From Atriophallophorus winterbourni (lineage: Eukaryota; Platyhelminthes; Trematoda; Plagiorchiida; Microphallidae), in NCBI GenBank assembly GCA_013407085.1, contig JACCGJ010008633.1, positions 1 through 64,000 of the forward strand: a stretch of 64,000 bases of DNA. Reading direction: 5' to 3'. This document shows positions 1 to 11,597 of this stretch, in pieces. How positions within the stretch are numbered: position 1 is the first letter of the stretch; every line of letters begins with the position of its first letter. The notes beneath the pieces are model-generated. The model made no database searches. It had not been told where the DNA came from and saw only the letters and a list, made by a program, of their open reading frames with translations. Position numbers and translations under genes: made by a program.

Positions 1-322
1 GTAGTAGCTGTTTTGTAACATAAAAATCTCATGGCGAGTCAGTATGTAAAGCAAAACAATGTGAATATGATGATGTTTATAATAGACGATCTTGGTTTTG
101 GGAACCATGAATCGCTATTGCTTACAGTGGTAGCTTCGTGTATTACTCTATTTGCAGTTTAGTATTATTTTAAAATCCACATACCAAGTTGTATATTTTT
201 GTACACAAAACATAATAGTGAGATTAAAATCTATCATTTGATTCGTGTTTCAAACGAGGTATCATGCTTTTTCATGGAATCTCTATCTACATTAGGAATG
301 TTCTTCAACCGCAACTTTTCAG

Positions 323-433
323 GTGTTACCCGAAGGATTCCAATCTTTCGCTGATCTTCAAACATGCGTTTCCCAAACGGAATATGATGATATCATCAAT
401 ATTCACCATTCAACAAATCCTTCCAACCGATGA
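323..433 (+). CDS. candidate terminal exon, unknown protein (weak)
   Basis: A polypyrimidine tract ending in CAG at 320-322 is followed by 36 open codons with a protein-like composition (it begins VLPEGFQSFADLQTCVSQTE) and then TGA at 431-433. An AATAAA lies at about 538-543, at a suitable distance for a 3' end. No family is recognised and the upstream exons would lie outside the window. A longer frame over the same bases (264-485) looks less protein-like. The call rests only on the splice-site and composition pattern, so it may be chance. Confidence 0.22.
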   Translation: MLPEGFQSFADLQTCVSQTEYDDIINIHHSTNPSNR

Positions 434-1104
434 GATAAATTCGGGCAGAGGAATCCGGAGAAATCTATTAAAACGTACCAAATAACATGCACTTTCAGGA
501 TTTGTTCAACGGAAGCTCAATGTAGTTGGGTAAGGAAAATAAAACCTATAACTAAAATCTTTTTATCTTATGTTCTATGTCACACGGCTATGACTTTGTG
601 TAACTATCCAATTACCAGGATTCAAGCCAACGATGAAACTAAAATATAAAGGAATAGATATATTGAAATACAGATATTTTACTGAAACGATATATATAAT
701 TACTATAATATTATCATAAAATATAGAATTATTGATTACATGAAATTACACCATTACATCAAATTCTGACCACAACCTATATATCTGTAAGATGTATCAA
801 AAATATTTACTCGTCTCTGGCCAAACCAGTTGCGTTATTTGATCTAAAATGTAAAATGGTTTGGAACATCAATCTAAGTGACTTTTCCTCATTTATTTAA
901 ATTCTAGCTCCGATGGTAAAATACGATGTATTGCACTTTTATTTTCGTTCTGAATGGAAAATGTTCGACCATTTACTATTCATATTATTCATGGAATGTA
1001 ACATCAACATAAACCAATTTAGACTCGAAACTACTGTAACTTTGACTTTGATAAGTTAACCACGTTGTTCGCTAAGATAGTTGTGAGGTTAATTTTATTC
1101 TCAG
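434..1104. other. AT-rich stretch, no gene seen
   Basis: Apart from an AATAAA near 538, nothing recognisable is seen: no long frame, no clear repeat and no RNA gene. Confidence 0.5.
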
Positions 1105-1262
1105 TAAGAATTTTGTTTCACTTGTAATGTTTTGCCTGAAGAAATTACACGCTCGGTATCTGTTGCGGTTTTCGCTTCCAAACTGGATGAGTATGTGACA
1201 AACCATGCGGTATGTGACAGTCCCTATTGATTTTTGAGATATTTTGTAATTTTACTCGAAGT
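1105..1262 (+). mobile_element. CR1-like 3'-end fragment
   Basis: Translation gives scraps of the conserved C-terminal tail of CR1-like reverse transcriptases (a LPEE block followed by a short acidic tail). The sequence continues into about 80 bp that closely match 17050-17150, where the same tail is preceded by a clearer RT remnant. Both end in the same run after a TGA. It is a decayed, 5'-truncated copy. Confidence 0.5.
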
Positions 1263-1394
1263 ACAGGTTATCCTATGGTTATTGTTAAGCTTACTGCTAT
1301 TTCTACCATAAAACATTCTGAGTTCTGAGTTCTGTGTTCTGATCGTTAGTAATAATTTACGATGATTATGTCACACAAGCTCACAAAATTGTAG

Positions 1395-1835
1395 CGTGTG
1401 TTGGCCTCTTTCGGTCTATGTCGACCATGGTTGTACATCACATTCGCTTGAATTTTTATGTTCTACAGCTTTTTGAATGACTAAACAGTCCGATTCGCAA
1501 GGAATAATCTCCCTGGCAACGATAGTCAGAACTCGGTTCTATTGCATCAGTTGCACGCCGGCGGCGTGATTTGCGTTTAGCAGCCAAGAGCTGCATCTGC
1601 TCTTATCCAGATTGCAGACGACACATTAAAAAACGCCTCCAATGTGAGCTGTCAAGACCAAGTTCTTCCCAACTCGCGGAGTCAATGTCGAGAGCTTTCA
1701 TCTGTCTTTTGCAAACGTCTTTGTGTCGCAAGTGCGGTCTGCCCAATGGTCGACTTCCTAAATGCAACTGTCCATAGAGTAGATCTTTCGGAATACGACC
1801 ATTTTTATTCTCTAGACAAGTATTAGAAATATCGT
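1395..1835 (-). mobile_element. RTE-like non-LTR element, 3' end
   Basis: Read on the - strand, the fragment encodes the end of an RTE-type reverse transcriptase: GRPHLRHKDVCKRQMKALDI, then SWEELGLDSSHWRR. It runs into a 3' part shared with 31752-31990, 59440-59730 and 61815-61880. The shared end is a block around CATGGTCGACAT followed by a purine-rich or CAA-rich tail. This copy has lost the body of the element. The host function is none; it is a dead insertion. Confidence 0.72.
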
Positions 1836-2042
1836 TACCAGTCCAATTTTTCCTTACCTGCTTCGATGATTGCTCAACAAATTGGAAACTGCATTGCAGT
1901 TAAAGGCGCGACTGACAATTTGAAATCCAATGTCATGAATTCTTCTTTATTCCCCCAATTTCATGGTGAGTAGAATTTAATTGAGGAAAATTCTTGCACA
2001 CAACTAAATCGATTCAAGTTTCATTGAACCTGATCTTACTGT

Positions 2043-2086
2043 CTCCACCTGACGATGGCAAACAGCTTGAAACCGGTAGTGGTGTG
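2043..2086 (+). ncRNA. hammerhead ribozyme motif, set A (core intact)
   Basis: Stem I CCAC (2045-2048) pairs with GTGG (2079-2082). The core CTGACGA (2049-2055) and GAAA (2069-2072) match the hammerhead consensus CUGANGA/GAAA. Stem II is GGC/GCT-like around an AAACA loop. Stem III is the self-complementary ACCGGT, followed by A as the cleavage nucleotide H17. A stem III this short cannot close within one molecule, so by knowledge of the small Penelope-associated hammerheads it would act as a dimer. Flanking repeat sequence (about 1995-2135) matches the copies at 7, 25 and 56-58 kb. Confidence 0.7.
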
Positions 2087-2135
2087 TAAGGGATGGGGAT
2101 GTGAGCACCACATTACTTAAACCGATTTACGTTTT

Positions 2136-3194
2136 CTTTTATACGACTCCCCTTCTCCAACGTATTCTAGTGAGCTCGATTCAAAACACACTTTATCCTG
2201 CATCGAGCCCTTATACATAATTGAACAAAAGTCATATATAAAATAATTAAGTCATTTTACCCATATATGTTTTTCTAATAATTCCTATTCACAAGACCGT
2301 GATTTTATTGTACGCCGATCATTCAATTACGCAACGAAGCATGTAGCTTCATCAATGATTCATAAAAACGGTGTAAGCCAGTCCTTAATTACCTTTACGC
2401 TTTGGATAAATGGTAGTTTGTTATAACAGCCAATTTATACTCTAATATCTTATTAAGTTAAATACAGAGTCGACACGAAGAGACCAAAGGCAAAATGGCA
2501 GTTCATAGTGACAAAAATGCGGAACTGTTTCATTTATGTTATTTTTATTGAAACCTCCTGGGAATGGAATAAAATAATTTGCATTAAATTAACTTTTCTT
2601 CTCAAAAATTTGTAACAACGCGATTTGATTGAAATCTAGGACATTTTTTAAATCAATTTTTTTAAGCGCAAGTGAACAATAAACTCATCCTACTCAAAAT
2701 AGACATTTCTTCACATAAGTGTCTTTTCCGGGCACTATTGGAGAACGTTTTTTCAATGCTCAAAAGCTAAAACATACCAATTTCGACGAAGATTTGAGGC
2801 ACTAACGTTGAATCAGTACCGTTGGAAAGGAATAATTCCAAACCACGGTTGGACCGTTAGTATATTTAAAAGTCTCGAGAAATATCATGATGTTTTAAAA
2901 AGGACGAGAATGAGTTTTCTGTAAAAAATAAACATGAAATCCCCTCGTGCTAAAGGAAATATATACTGGCTATTTTGAGGTTAGCCTAAATAGTTATGTC
3001 GCAATAATAGCCTAAAATAGTTGAGATTTTGAGTCGCACTTATTCGTATTTCATTGAATTTATTCAACAAAAATTTAGCGGTTTTGCCGTCCGAATACAT
3101 TTTCGGTGTAGATGTCATTTAAATGATTTGTATTAATATAAATTCGTGGGCCTCAAACACACACATCTATTGATTTAAGGTAAGCATTCGACTT
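2136..3194. other. no gene seen
   Basis: AT-rich sequence with no frame, RNA gene or repeat that I can support. It abuts the RTE-like remnant that starts near 3195. Confidence 0.5.
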
Positions 3195-4290
3195 TGTCCG
3201 CAGGTAGGGTCTTTTCAAAATGCTTGATCTGATAGACTGCCCCCAGGAGTGCTCAAACTCCTAATTTCGTTCTTCTCAAGTATGAAGGACTCAGTCCGTT
3301 TCTATGGTTTCAATATAAACGCCTTTGAAATTTGACAAGGCGTAAAACAAGGATGTATTATTGCTGCAAATCTGTTCAGGATTTTCTTTGCTCTTCTTAT
3401 GAAGTGAGCTTCCAGGACGAGTACAGAAGGCATTTATTTACCCACGCGAATTGATGGCAAGCTCTTAAACGTGTACCGGTTTGAACCAAAAACAATGGCA
3501 CGGGATGTGCTTATCCCAGACATAGCTCTTGCCGACGATGCAGCCTTTATTGCTCACCCTCAAGAGAACCTCCGGTCGCTAATCGACTGTTTTTCGTCAG
3601 CATGCAAAGACTTTCGGCTAACAATCATCATGAGCAAAACCAAAGTCATTGGTCAAGGGATTGTATCGCCTCCAATCATCACTGTTGGAAATTTTCAGCT
3701 TCAACCAATACATCAATTCACATAACCATTCAGATATCATTTTAACCGTGGCGGAAAACCTCTCGCAATACACAAAAATCGATAATCGAATTGACAGCTG
3801 TCATTTTGTTCCGATTGAACTCCCGTGTTTAGGGTAACCGCAAGTTGACTGTACAGAAAAAGGTGGTGGTATACAGCGCGTGTGTACAGAATGCTTTACT
3901 TAGTGAAACCTAGACTGCCCAGGCAGACCTGAACGGAAGCTGAATACTTTCCATCTACGAGGCATCCGTCGTTTCTTGAACATATCGTGGATGAACAAAT
4001 TTACTAATGCTGACGTGCTTATTAAGCTGATCTACAGAGCATGTTCCCCCAACTACGACAGGGCAGCCTGTGTTGGTTTCTCCACGTCAACATAATGGAA
4101 AATGGTCGTATTCAGGAAGTCGACCATTGGGCAGACCGCACTTGCGGTACAAGGACGTTTGCAAAAGTAATATGAAAGCCCATGGCATTTACCTCGCGAG
4201 TTGGAAAGAACTTGATGTTATTCGCTCAAATTTGGGCATTGTGTAAAGCGTCGTCTGCAAGCTGGGAATGAGCAGATACAGCTCTTGGTA
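3195..4290 (+). pseudogene. RTE-like reverse transcriptase remnant
   Basis: Frames in all three phases together follow the RTE-type RT: an AFD-like block near 3190, VKQGC near 3345, the active-site block LADDAAFIAHPQENLRSLID at about 3530-3590, then KTKVIGQ, a later LTVQKKVVVYSACV block (3845-3890), a RRFLNISWMNK-like block (3970) and GRPHLRYKDVCK near 4130. The active-site DD is kept, but many frameshifts and stops break the frame. It matches the RT C-terminus seen at 1395-1835, so the two are one family. Only RT survives; no endonuclease part was found. Confidence 0.75.
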
Positions 4291-4626
4291 TGACATTACA
4301 TAAATAGTCAAATTTGCATGCTGTAACTTTCATTAGAATTGAATGTGTTTCTTTTCCGAAAAATCTACTTTACAGGGAGATTAAATTTAAAGTTTTCCTT
4401 TGGGTGGACTGCACTGGTGGTACACAAATCTACACAAATCTACAATTCCATTACTATTTAAAACTTTTCAAATGTTTTTTAAGTGGTGCGGATCCTTATA
4501 AAAATGTCCCCACCAGCATGAAAACAGTCGTAGTGCTTGTGCGTGTGCGATGAAAATACATTCACATAAGTATTTTTATCACCGAATTAATTCTCCTCAT
4601 AACTATTTCCAACAATGTGATTTCAG

Positions 4627-4765
4627 ATGGCAGTTTTGTGAGCAAACAAAACCTAGATCAGTAAAGTCTCCACTTTTAAAACCCGTGATTTCCACTGAAT
4701 CAATGATAGTGGCATCCGAGCCTATTGTTATCGACCATTCGACTCGATTCATTCATAAGCCTTAG
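4627..4765 (+). CDS. candidate terminal exon, unknown protein (weak)
   Basis: An acceptor (pyrimidines then TTTCAG at 4621-4626) precedes 46 open codons with balanced composition (for example KPVISTESMIVASEPIVID) that end in TAG at 4763-4765. An AATAAA lies near 5093. No homology is recognised and no partner exon is visible. The frame is open upstream of the acceptor too, so a chance ORF cannot be excluded. Confidence 0.27.
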
Positions 4766-7005
4766 CTAATCAACACGAAACATTTTCAAGTGAAAAAATA
4801 TGGTGGAGTCGAAAAAACTAAATTCAAACCTGTAAGAACAATTTACATTTAGATATATTTTTTATACAAATCTGACTCTTTTCAAGACCACAGTTGATAA
4901 AGATGATCATGGTAAATACAGCCTAATTGCCTAATAATTCTGTCGCATTTTTTTATGTGTAGGGAAAACCCCATTGTGCTGTCAGTAGATTTCTTACACT
5001 TATGACAAGAAAGATTATAAAGTGTATTAAAAACAGAAATCGTATTACAATCCAGTTAAAATGGCGGAGGTGTTGAGAGTCATTGCTCCTAACGAATAAA
5101 TCAGCCCGATTTGCTGATTGGCTAGAAATTGGACAATAATCTTGATCTGTGAAAGCACTCTAACTCACCGAACGGTTTCGAGTTTGATTAATATTTTCAA
5201 TAAGCATCAATGCATTATTGACCGACTTTCTAGAAAGATCAATTCTATGTGTTGAAATAGTAGTGCCCAATAGGTTGTAATTGATTTCACTAGTCGGGTG
5301 TAAATAAAACTTTATGTCATGATCGATCGGATTTTCTTAATTCTTCGTTGGTAAACAGTGAACCATGAAATTGAGGTGGCTAAGAGCCTTGTTATCAGAG
5401 AACTAAACTCACAGACCGAATGAACATTCCAGTGGTAGTTAGGTTGGAAACTCGGTATAATAGGATTAGGGAAAGCTTACATCGCGTTGTTATTTGTGAA
5501 AGTGTCCACAGGTCTAGTCGACTAGAGCGTTCAACTTAGAGTATAGTATGTAAACCATCGCCATATTAGAAGCCCAATGATATAAGCGGTCTGACAGCAG
5601 AATATCTTCTCTGGAATCATGGTTTCCGGCCTTGAGCAGCATAGTCTATAACCTGGTGTAGATAAGAGTTTTCATCTTTATGGAAAAAGAACCAAGGGGA
5701 AGACGTTCAAAATCCCGATGTAGCGTTTCTAACAGACGGGAGGCTAGTTTGTGAGCAGATTCACGTTTTAGACCGTTTTTCGGACATCTATGTGCTTTTT
5801 AACTATATAATCCAAGTTTTGCTCTCTCAGTTTTTATGGGTAAGAAATGCCGGGATTGAGACCGATCATCGTGACTTTGAACCCTTTGCATATGCAACGG
5901 CAATTTGGTTTCGGGAACCATGAAACAAGATACAACAAAAAGTTTGCAAAATCAATCAACATAAATCAAAATTACTTGAAAACAAATATTAACATTTTTT
6001 TCAAAATAAATGGTCTGCTCTATTAGATATACATAACTGATAAATTATCATGGTTAATCGTTTTTTTCCGACACTTGCTCACATCCTATCCAGAACCTTC
6101 GGTGCCTCGGTGGTCAATCAGAAATTTCTCTGGAACCAACGCTCGAAATTTCAAGCGATGAAATTCACATTTTCGTGACAAAATCGGTGATTATCAACGT
6201 GACAGGCCGAACGTCCAATGAATCGAAACCGTTTGCAATGAATCATCCATTTGATACTCAACAGAGTTCATCCTTTGTGAAGCTCCACCATCGTTATTTG
6301 ATTGATAAAGGTGATAATCGTTTTGTTTAACTTGATGGTATGAATGGCATTCCTAAATTTTCAAAGTTATTTTCGAAGACAATGCTTCAGATGATTTCAT
6401 TTTTATAGGAAAGTAAAGAATGTTGCAGAGATGCAAGGCATTGGAATTTGGTTCAATCATGTAGACGTTTATCACCATCATCAGAATATGCCACTCTTGA
6501 TAGTGATGACTATAAATGTATTGTTCAGTGTTTTATTGTCAATCCAACTAATGGTGATATTTCAATATGTAGCATTTTCTTTATGCAACAAATAACTTTG
6601 AATTAGCTCAATTTTCAAGATTACATATGTCTTTTGTGTAACATTTGTAGTTGTATACCGCAGTAAAACTTGACAAGACAATTGGAAACAAACCTAGGGT
6701 GACACCTGATGTAGATCACTACAAACATCACATCACGTTGAGCATTGTATCTATCAATATACTCACAACAATTTATCTCGTCCAATACTAGGATCCAAGC
6801 CCAAGAAATTGTTAATTAATACATACTCTACTAATTCGAGTATGTGCTTGTGCACATTCAGCTGTAATACATGTACATATACATTCAAGACAAGAAAAAG
6901 TGGCTTGCAATCCGTATCTAAACGCCGTGGTTCTGTGCAAGAATCCTCTCTAGCATTGACATTCAAGTATACCTTTTTTACCAAAATATTATAGTTTTAA
7001 ATCTC
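4766..7005. other. intergenic or intronic, no gene seen
   Basis: No coding exon with credible splice sites, no RNA gene and no named repeat were found. Short frames at 6763-6994 overlap on opposite strands and have no protein-like character. Confidence 0.45.
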
Positions 7006-7100
7006 ACTAACCCATTTGTAACCTCACCAGCTGATGACGGCAAACATCCAGATACCGGTTGTAGTATTAAGTTAGGTGATGTGAGACCCAAAATATGAAG
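7006..7100 (+). repeat. hammerhead repeat, set A, decayed
   Basis: CTGATGA (7031-7037), a CAAACA loop, then GATA (7051-7054) in place of GAAA, CCGGT and GTAG. The distal part (7061-7085) follows the set A consensus that ends in GTGAG. The changed GAAA should abolish cleavage. It lies 240 bp from a copy in the opposite direction (7320-7553). Confidence 0.55.
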
Positions 7101-7319
7101 GCCTTATTGTTTCGTCTCGTGAATTCGCAAATTATTGGACAGTTGTTTTTAGAAATATCAAAGAAATTCACGATCCTAATTTAATTTATGTCAAACATGG
7201 ATGACTTGATCACAATGTAAATAAAGTTGGAATATAGAAACATTGATACTCAAGAACAATTTATTACACGACTTTGAACTATCTCAAGTATGAATTAACT
7301 ATTATAGTATGGTGCCAGC

Positions 7320-7553
7320 ATTACCATTCCTTACACACCACACAGGTTTCTGGCTGTTTGCTGTCATCAGATGTAGACAGTAGGATCAGCGAGCCTCGAA
7401 ACAGTGGTATAGTGGTAAACGAAGGTATACTTATATGCCACTGATATACATGGTTATTTCAACGATGTTCAAATATAAAATCACAAAATGATTCTCGGTC
7501 AAGCGCTCAAGGAGCTTATAAACGATCAACGTATTTTGGTGCTCACAATCCCA
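7320..7553 (-). repeat. hammerhead repeat, set A, cut by the CR1 insertion
   Basis: On the - strand the hammerhead core is intact (CTGATGA at 7364-7370, GAAA at 7347-7350), but stem III reads CCTGT instead of CCGGT. The body (7381-7553) aligns along its length with 56836-57020, including the AATCAC...GTGATT-like and AAGCGCT...AGCTT hairpins. It stops exactly where the CR1 3' tail begins (7554). The expected continuation resembles 12573-12600 on the far side of the CR1 element. Confidence 0.65.
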
Positions 7554-7581
7554 TCAAGATTCAAGATTCAAGATTCAAGAT
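7554..7581 (-). repeat. four tandem 7-mers, CR1 3' tail
   Basis: Four perfect copies of TCAAGAT on the + strand (ATCTTGA on the element strand) end the CR1-like element. Short-repeat tails are typical of CR1/L2 and take the place of poly(A). The copy at 19272 keeps the adjacent 3' UTR (an AATGG block followed by AAAAAAGCAA), but its tail has changed. Confidence 0.8.
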
Positions 7582-7777
7582 TTATGGTTAAAAAAAGCAA
7601 ATTGCTGTACAATACCATAGGATATACGTATAAAAAATTATTGAAAAAATCGTTACATGTATGATCATGTCCATGTTCTTCATAGGTGGAGCAAAAATAA
7701 TCCTCAATGGCAACGCAGACTGAGGGAAAAGAATCTTTGGATGGACGGTAGTTCCTTGCGTTAAAATTTTATAGACA

Positions 7778-9895
7778 TCAATAGGTAGGGGCCAACGCAG
7801 TAGTTCTCAACATAAGGTTTCTTAACCTTTGTTTAAAGATGTGCTCGTTCGATGAGGTAACAATATCTATCGGCAAGCTATTCCACAAGAAGCATACACG
7901 AACAGCGAAGAAGTGACGACGACAATTCAATCGTGAGTGTGGGATTTGAAGGGTCAAAGGGTGGCTGCGTGTGGGGACAACGGAACGAAACTTGAAGAGG
8001 TGTTTGAGAGGGTGGGATTTCGCGTAGATGATTCGATATGTCAGAGTGAGGTCGTGTAGGATACGTCTGCGCTCGAGGGTGCACAGTCCAAGTCTGGTCA
8101 GTCGCTGCTCAAAGGGTAAATTATTCAATCCGGTAACCGTTTTGGTTGCCTTGTGATAAATTCGTTCGAGGAGCGAGATGTTTTTTTCCATCCATGGCGT
8201 CCAAGCTTGTACAGCGTAGTCAACGACAGGATGTATGTAAGTGTTTAGTAATTTCACGAGTGAGTGTGGTGGGAAACGTCCGAAAATGCGTTTCAGTAAA
8301 CCTAGCAAGCTGCACGCACGCTTGTAGACGGCTTCGCACTGTAGGCTGTTCTTCAAAGTGCCAGACACCAAGATTCCGAGATCTTTTTGTGATGTACTCC
8401 ATTCAAGCGGGTGGCTGCCAAGTGTATAGGGAAAGGGAAAGGGTTTTCCGACTTGCAACATTTTGCACTTGCGGAAATTAAATGGCAGTTTGTTTTGGAT
8501 TGACCACTGGTGCAGTTTATTCAAATCTCCTTGCAGAACTTGACAGTCCTCGATAGAGTTGACCTTCGTCCAGATTTTTACGTCGTCTGCGAATAAAACA
8601 AGCTTACATGCTAGTAAGTTCGGTAGATCGTTTATAAATATGAGGAACAGTATTGGACCGAGAACCGAACCCTGAGGGACTCCGCTCGTGGCTTCAATTG
8701 TTCGAGAAGTTTCACCATCTATTCTGACTTTTACTTTGCGTCCAGACAGGTAACTTGTGAACCATGTTAGTAGGTTTCCGATGACGCCAACATTCTGCAG
8801 CTTCTGAAGCAGTAAGGAGTGATTCACTCTGTCGAATGCTTTAGATATATCTAAGTAACCGGCATGAACGGAACCCCCTTGGTCTAGTGCTTGCGTCCAG
8901 TCATTTAGAGTCGTGAGTAAGTTAGACAGGCATGAATATGTTTTCCTAAATCCGTGTTGTGTGAAAGTTATTAGCTGATGGTTCTCGAGATGTTCAACAA
9001 GTCGTTCACACACCAGGCGTTCCAAAATTTTAGAAACCGCTGAAAGAAGCGTCACGGGGCGGTAATTCGCCGGATCAGAACGACTGCCCCCTTTGTAGAT
9101 TGGTGTGATAACACCGGTTTTCCATTGAGTTGGTACGGTTCCCGTATTCAATGAGTGCCTGAATAGACCACTTAGTGGGCCACAAAGCTCCAGCTCGCAT
9201 GACTTCAGAACAGCGGGTGTTATTCCATCCTCTCCTGGTGATTTGCGAACGTTCAGCCGGCGTAGATGCTTTCGCACAACCGTAGGATTTACCTCGATGT
9301 TGCTAAGGCATTCGACTTGTAGTGGGTGCGGCAAAGACGTCAGCGTTGACACGTTCTTTGGACAGAATACTTGCGCATAAAATGATATTAGGGCATCAGC
9401 TGTATCCTTGACATTATCAGTCAGTCCGTTCTCTGTCTGGATAGGAAATACACCTGGTTTAACCTTGGTCGCGGTGTTTACGATGGTGTACAGCAACTTA
9501 GGATGTCGTTCCATCTGGTCGATCAGCTTAAAATGGTGATATTGCTTGTCTTCTCGAATTAAGGACGTCACCTTGTTACGAAAACTACGAAAGTGTTCCC
9601 AAGATGCGTCTGTTCGTGTTATTTTATGTGCAGCCCATGCGGAGTTTCGCATGGCTATCCACTTCCGAGTGCGGCTTCGGAGTTTGAAGCAAAATGTTCT
9701 TGATTTCCTTTTGGAAACACAGATAGAATTTTCGTCTAGTTTTGTACCGATATAACTTAACAGACTAGAACAATGAGTATCTGCATTCGTAAGATCGAGA
9801 TGGTTTTCCTCCATAATCGTAATGGCACCGCGACGGCCGAAGTAATCGACTCTCCTGATGAACTTAACGTCGCCCGACGCCCTTCGGCGTTGCAC
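7778..9895 (-). pseudogene. CR1-like ORF2, reverse transcriptase part
   Basis: 705 open codons. From the N-terminus: KSPGEDGITP (about 218-227), the NYRPVTLLS block (278), HGFRKTYSCLSNL (314), YLDISKAFDRVNH with catalytic D349, SGVPQGSVLGPILF (404), LFADDVKIW with catalytic D437 and D438, then a C-terminal arm with VQAWTPW, RRRILHDLTLTYRI and the CR1-typical FLWNSLP (669-674). The RT active site is therefore whole. The frame is cut off from the endonuclease by a single frameshift near 9840-9895, so the first 10-15 residues given here belong to the wrong frame. The stop lies about 200 bp before the element's tail. Confidence 0.85.
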
Positions 9896-10530
9896 ACGAA
9901 TTCGAAGGACAAAACAAGATGGTCACTTAGCCCCAAAGGACTATGATACTGCACTGACTCCACTGCTGTTGCTTCGGAGGTTAAAACCAGATCTAGAATT
10001 GATGGTTCATTGAGTCCCCTTTGTCGAGTGAATGAACGGACATGGTTGTATAGGGGAGTGAAAGTGATAATCTCACGGAATTTGTACTCAAGGGATTGCT
10101 GAGTATGCACACTTTTGGAGTAGAGATGTGGGAGGTTAAAATCACCCATTATTAACAATTGGCATCCTCTAAGGTTTCCAGCGTTGCGCATCATTTGTAA
10201 CAACGTTTCATTGTGGGCATCGGAAGAGTTGGGCGAGCGGTAGATCACACCAAGTATACAGTTCTCTCCAGTTTCCAAGCGAAGGCTACACCACATGGTG
10301 TCCTCTAGCTCAAACGTTGTGTCAGGTACAGCTGTGCATTGAAGACGCTCGTTATAATACAAAGCAACTCCACCACCTGATCTTGAACGGTCTCGTCGAA
10401 GTAGGATCATGTTGGGAAGTGCCAGCTCGCAATCGTTCACCTGATCGTAAAACCATGTTTCGGTAACAGCAATGATGTCAGCAGAAAACTGAGCGTTAAA
10501 GTGAGACAATTCGGCGATTTTGTTCCGCAA
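9757..10530 (-). pseudogene. CR1-like ORF2, APE-type endonuclease part
   Basis: The frame carries the exonuclease III-like endonuclease of non-LTR elements: TETW (catalytic Glu), GGGVALYY, GVIYRSPNSS, MGDFNLP (Asp/Asn), SILDLVLTS and LSDHLVLSFEF (the SDH catalytic pair). The last 35 or so residues are the result of a frameshift; the neighbouring frame picks up the linker to RT. The true ORF2 start is upstream: the frame stays open to about 10600 (TNAQCLRNK) and overlaps the end of ORF1 in another phase, so a start by re-initiation is possible. Its role in the element is to nick target DNA for target-primed reverse transcription. Confidence 0.82.
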
Positions 10531-10583
10531 GCACTGTGCATTTGTGTATAGGCATTTAACAGTGGTTTTCGTGTGTAGCGAGC

Positions 10584-11597
10584 CTATGCGGATGATGTTT
10601 GTATGTCCGACCCCCTGAGAGCCGGACCATGATGTACTCGGTCCGACTCGGTTTGAGCCGGACCCACTACGTTTTTTGATGTATTGATTGCTTCCGTTTC
10701 GGTAGGAACGCTGCCGTCTACCGCCCCCAGCCGCGAGTGTGTCTCACTCATTGGTTTGGGTGGGCTAAGTCTAACATCCTTGGGTAGTGTTCGTTTCTTT
10801 TTTGTCCATTCCGACCTTACTATTTCAGCCATAGCGCTGGTCAAGAACGTAATCTTCAGAGGTTTCGGTCCATCCCCCTTGTATTTTGGCGAAAAAGGAA
10901 CTCGAAAAGTGTCCACAACAACGGCATTAGAAATATCGAGAGAACACGCAATGTAGCGCCATTGTTTGACGTCATGCTCTACCGTTTCCTGATTCGATGC
11001 TTTAGAAGTGTTTTCTGGTACACCAAGTAGAACTATACTTCGCGATACCATTTGTTCCCTGTCGTTCAAGCTGCCCTTCCTTTCCCACCATGGTACATCG
11101 GGATATATGCGGCAGTTGGAGTCGGAATCTGACTTGAGTAGGTATGCATTCAGCAATACGTTCTCGATATCAGCCTCGCATTTTAGTGTTACCTTGAGCA
11201 AGCGAGGTTGACCAATATGAGGTGAAGATGAATGGCGGGTTAGACGAGTCACCTTTTCTGCGTTTACATGTTCAATTTTCATTAGGTGACAAAGTTCAGA
11301 CCATTTATCGACATCATGTTTCTGTTTGCTATCAAACAGGCTTTCTTGGGACTCGCTGACATTCGTACATATAACGTTCAGCCTGTATGGGGTGTTCTTT
11401 TTTCGTATCGGAAAGTCAGGCGTTTTAGAATTAAAAACCTTTGTGGCTTGACTTTGTGAGTCGGGTACAGCAGTTATGGAGTGTACAGCTGAGGTCGACC
11501 GTAACAGCATATCTCTATAAGAATGTCCTACTTCTGTGGTCGTTTTAGCTGATTCCAAAACGGAAATAACCCTGCTTTTTCTGCTTTTTTGGCACAC
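10584..11597 (-). pseudogene. CR1-like ORF1, C-terminal part with two RRM-like modules
   Basis: 337 codons. Two stretches have the same order of elements: a beta strand (RLNVICTNV / SIVLLGVPE), a helix rich in polar residues with W (DVDKWSELCHLM / DVKQWRYIACSL), a V-x-R-based strand (EKVTRL / VVDTFRV) and a final LLKVTLKC / PLKITFLTSA strand. This suggests tandem RRM-like folds as in other non-LTR ORF1 proteins, which bind element RNA. The second frame of ORF1 overlaps the first by 53 nt in another phase. The end is rich in S, T and P. Confidence 0.68.
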
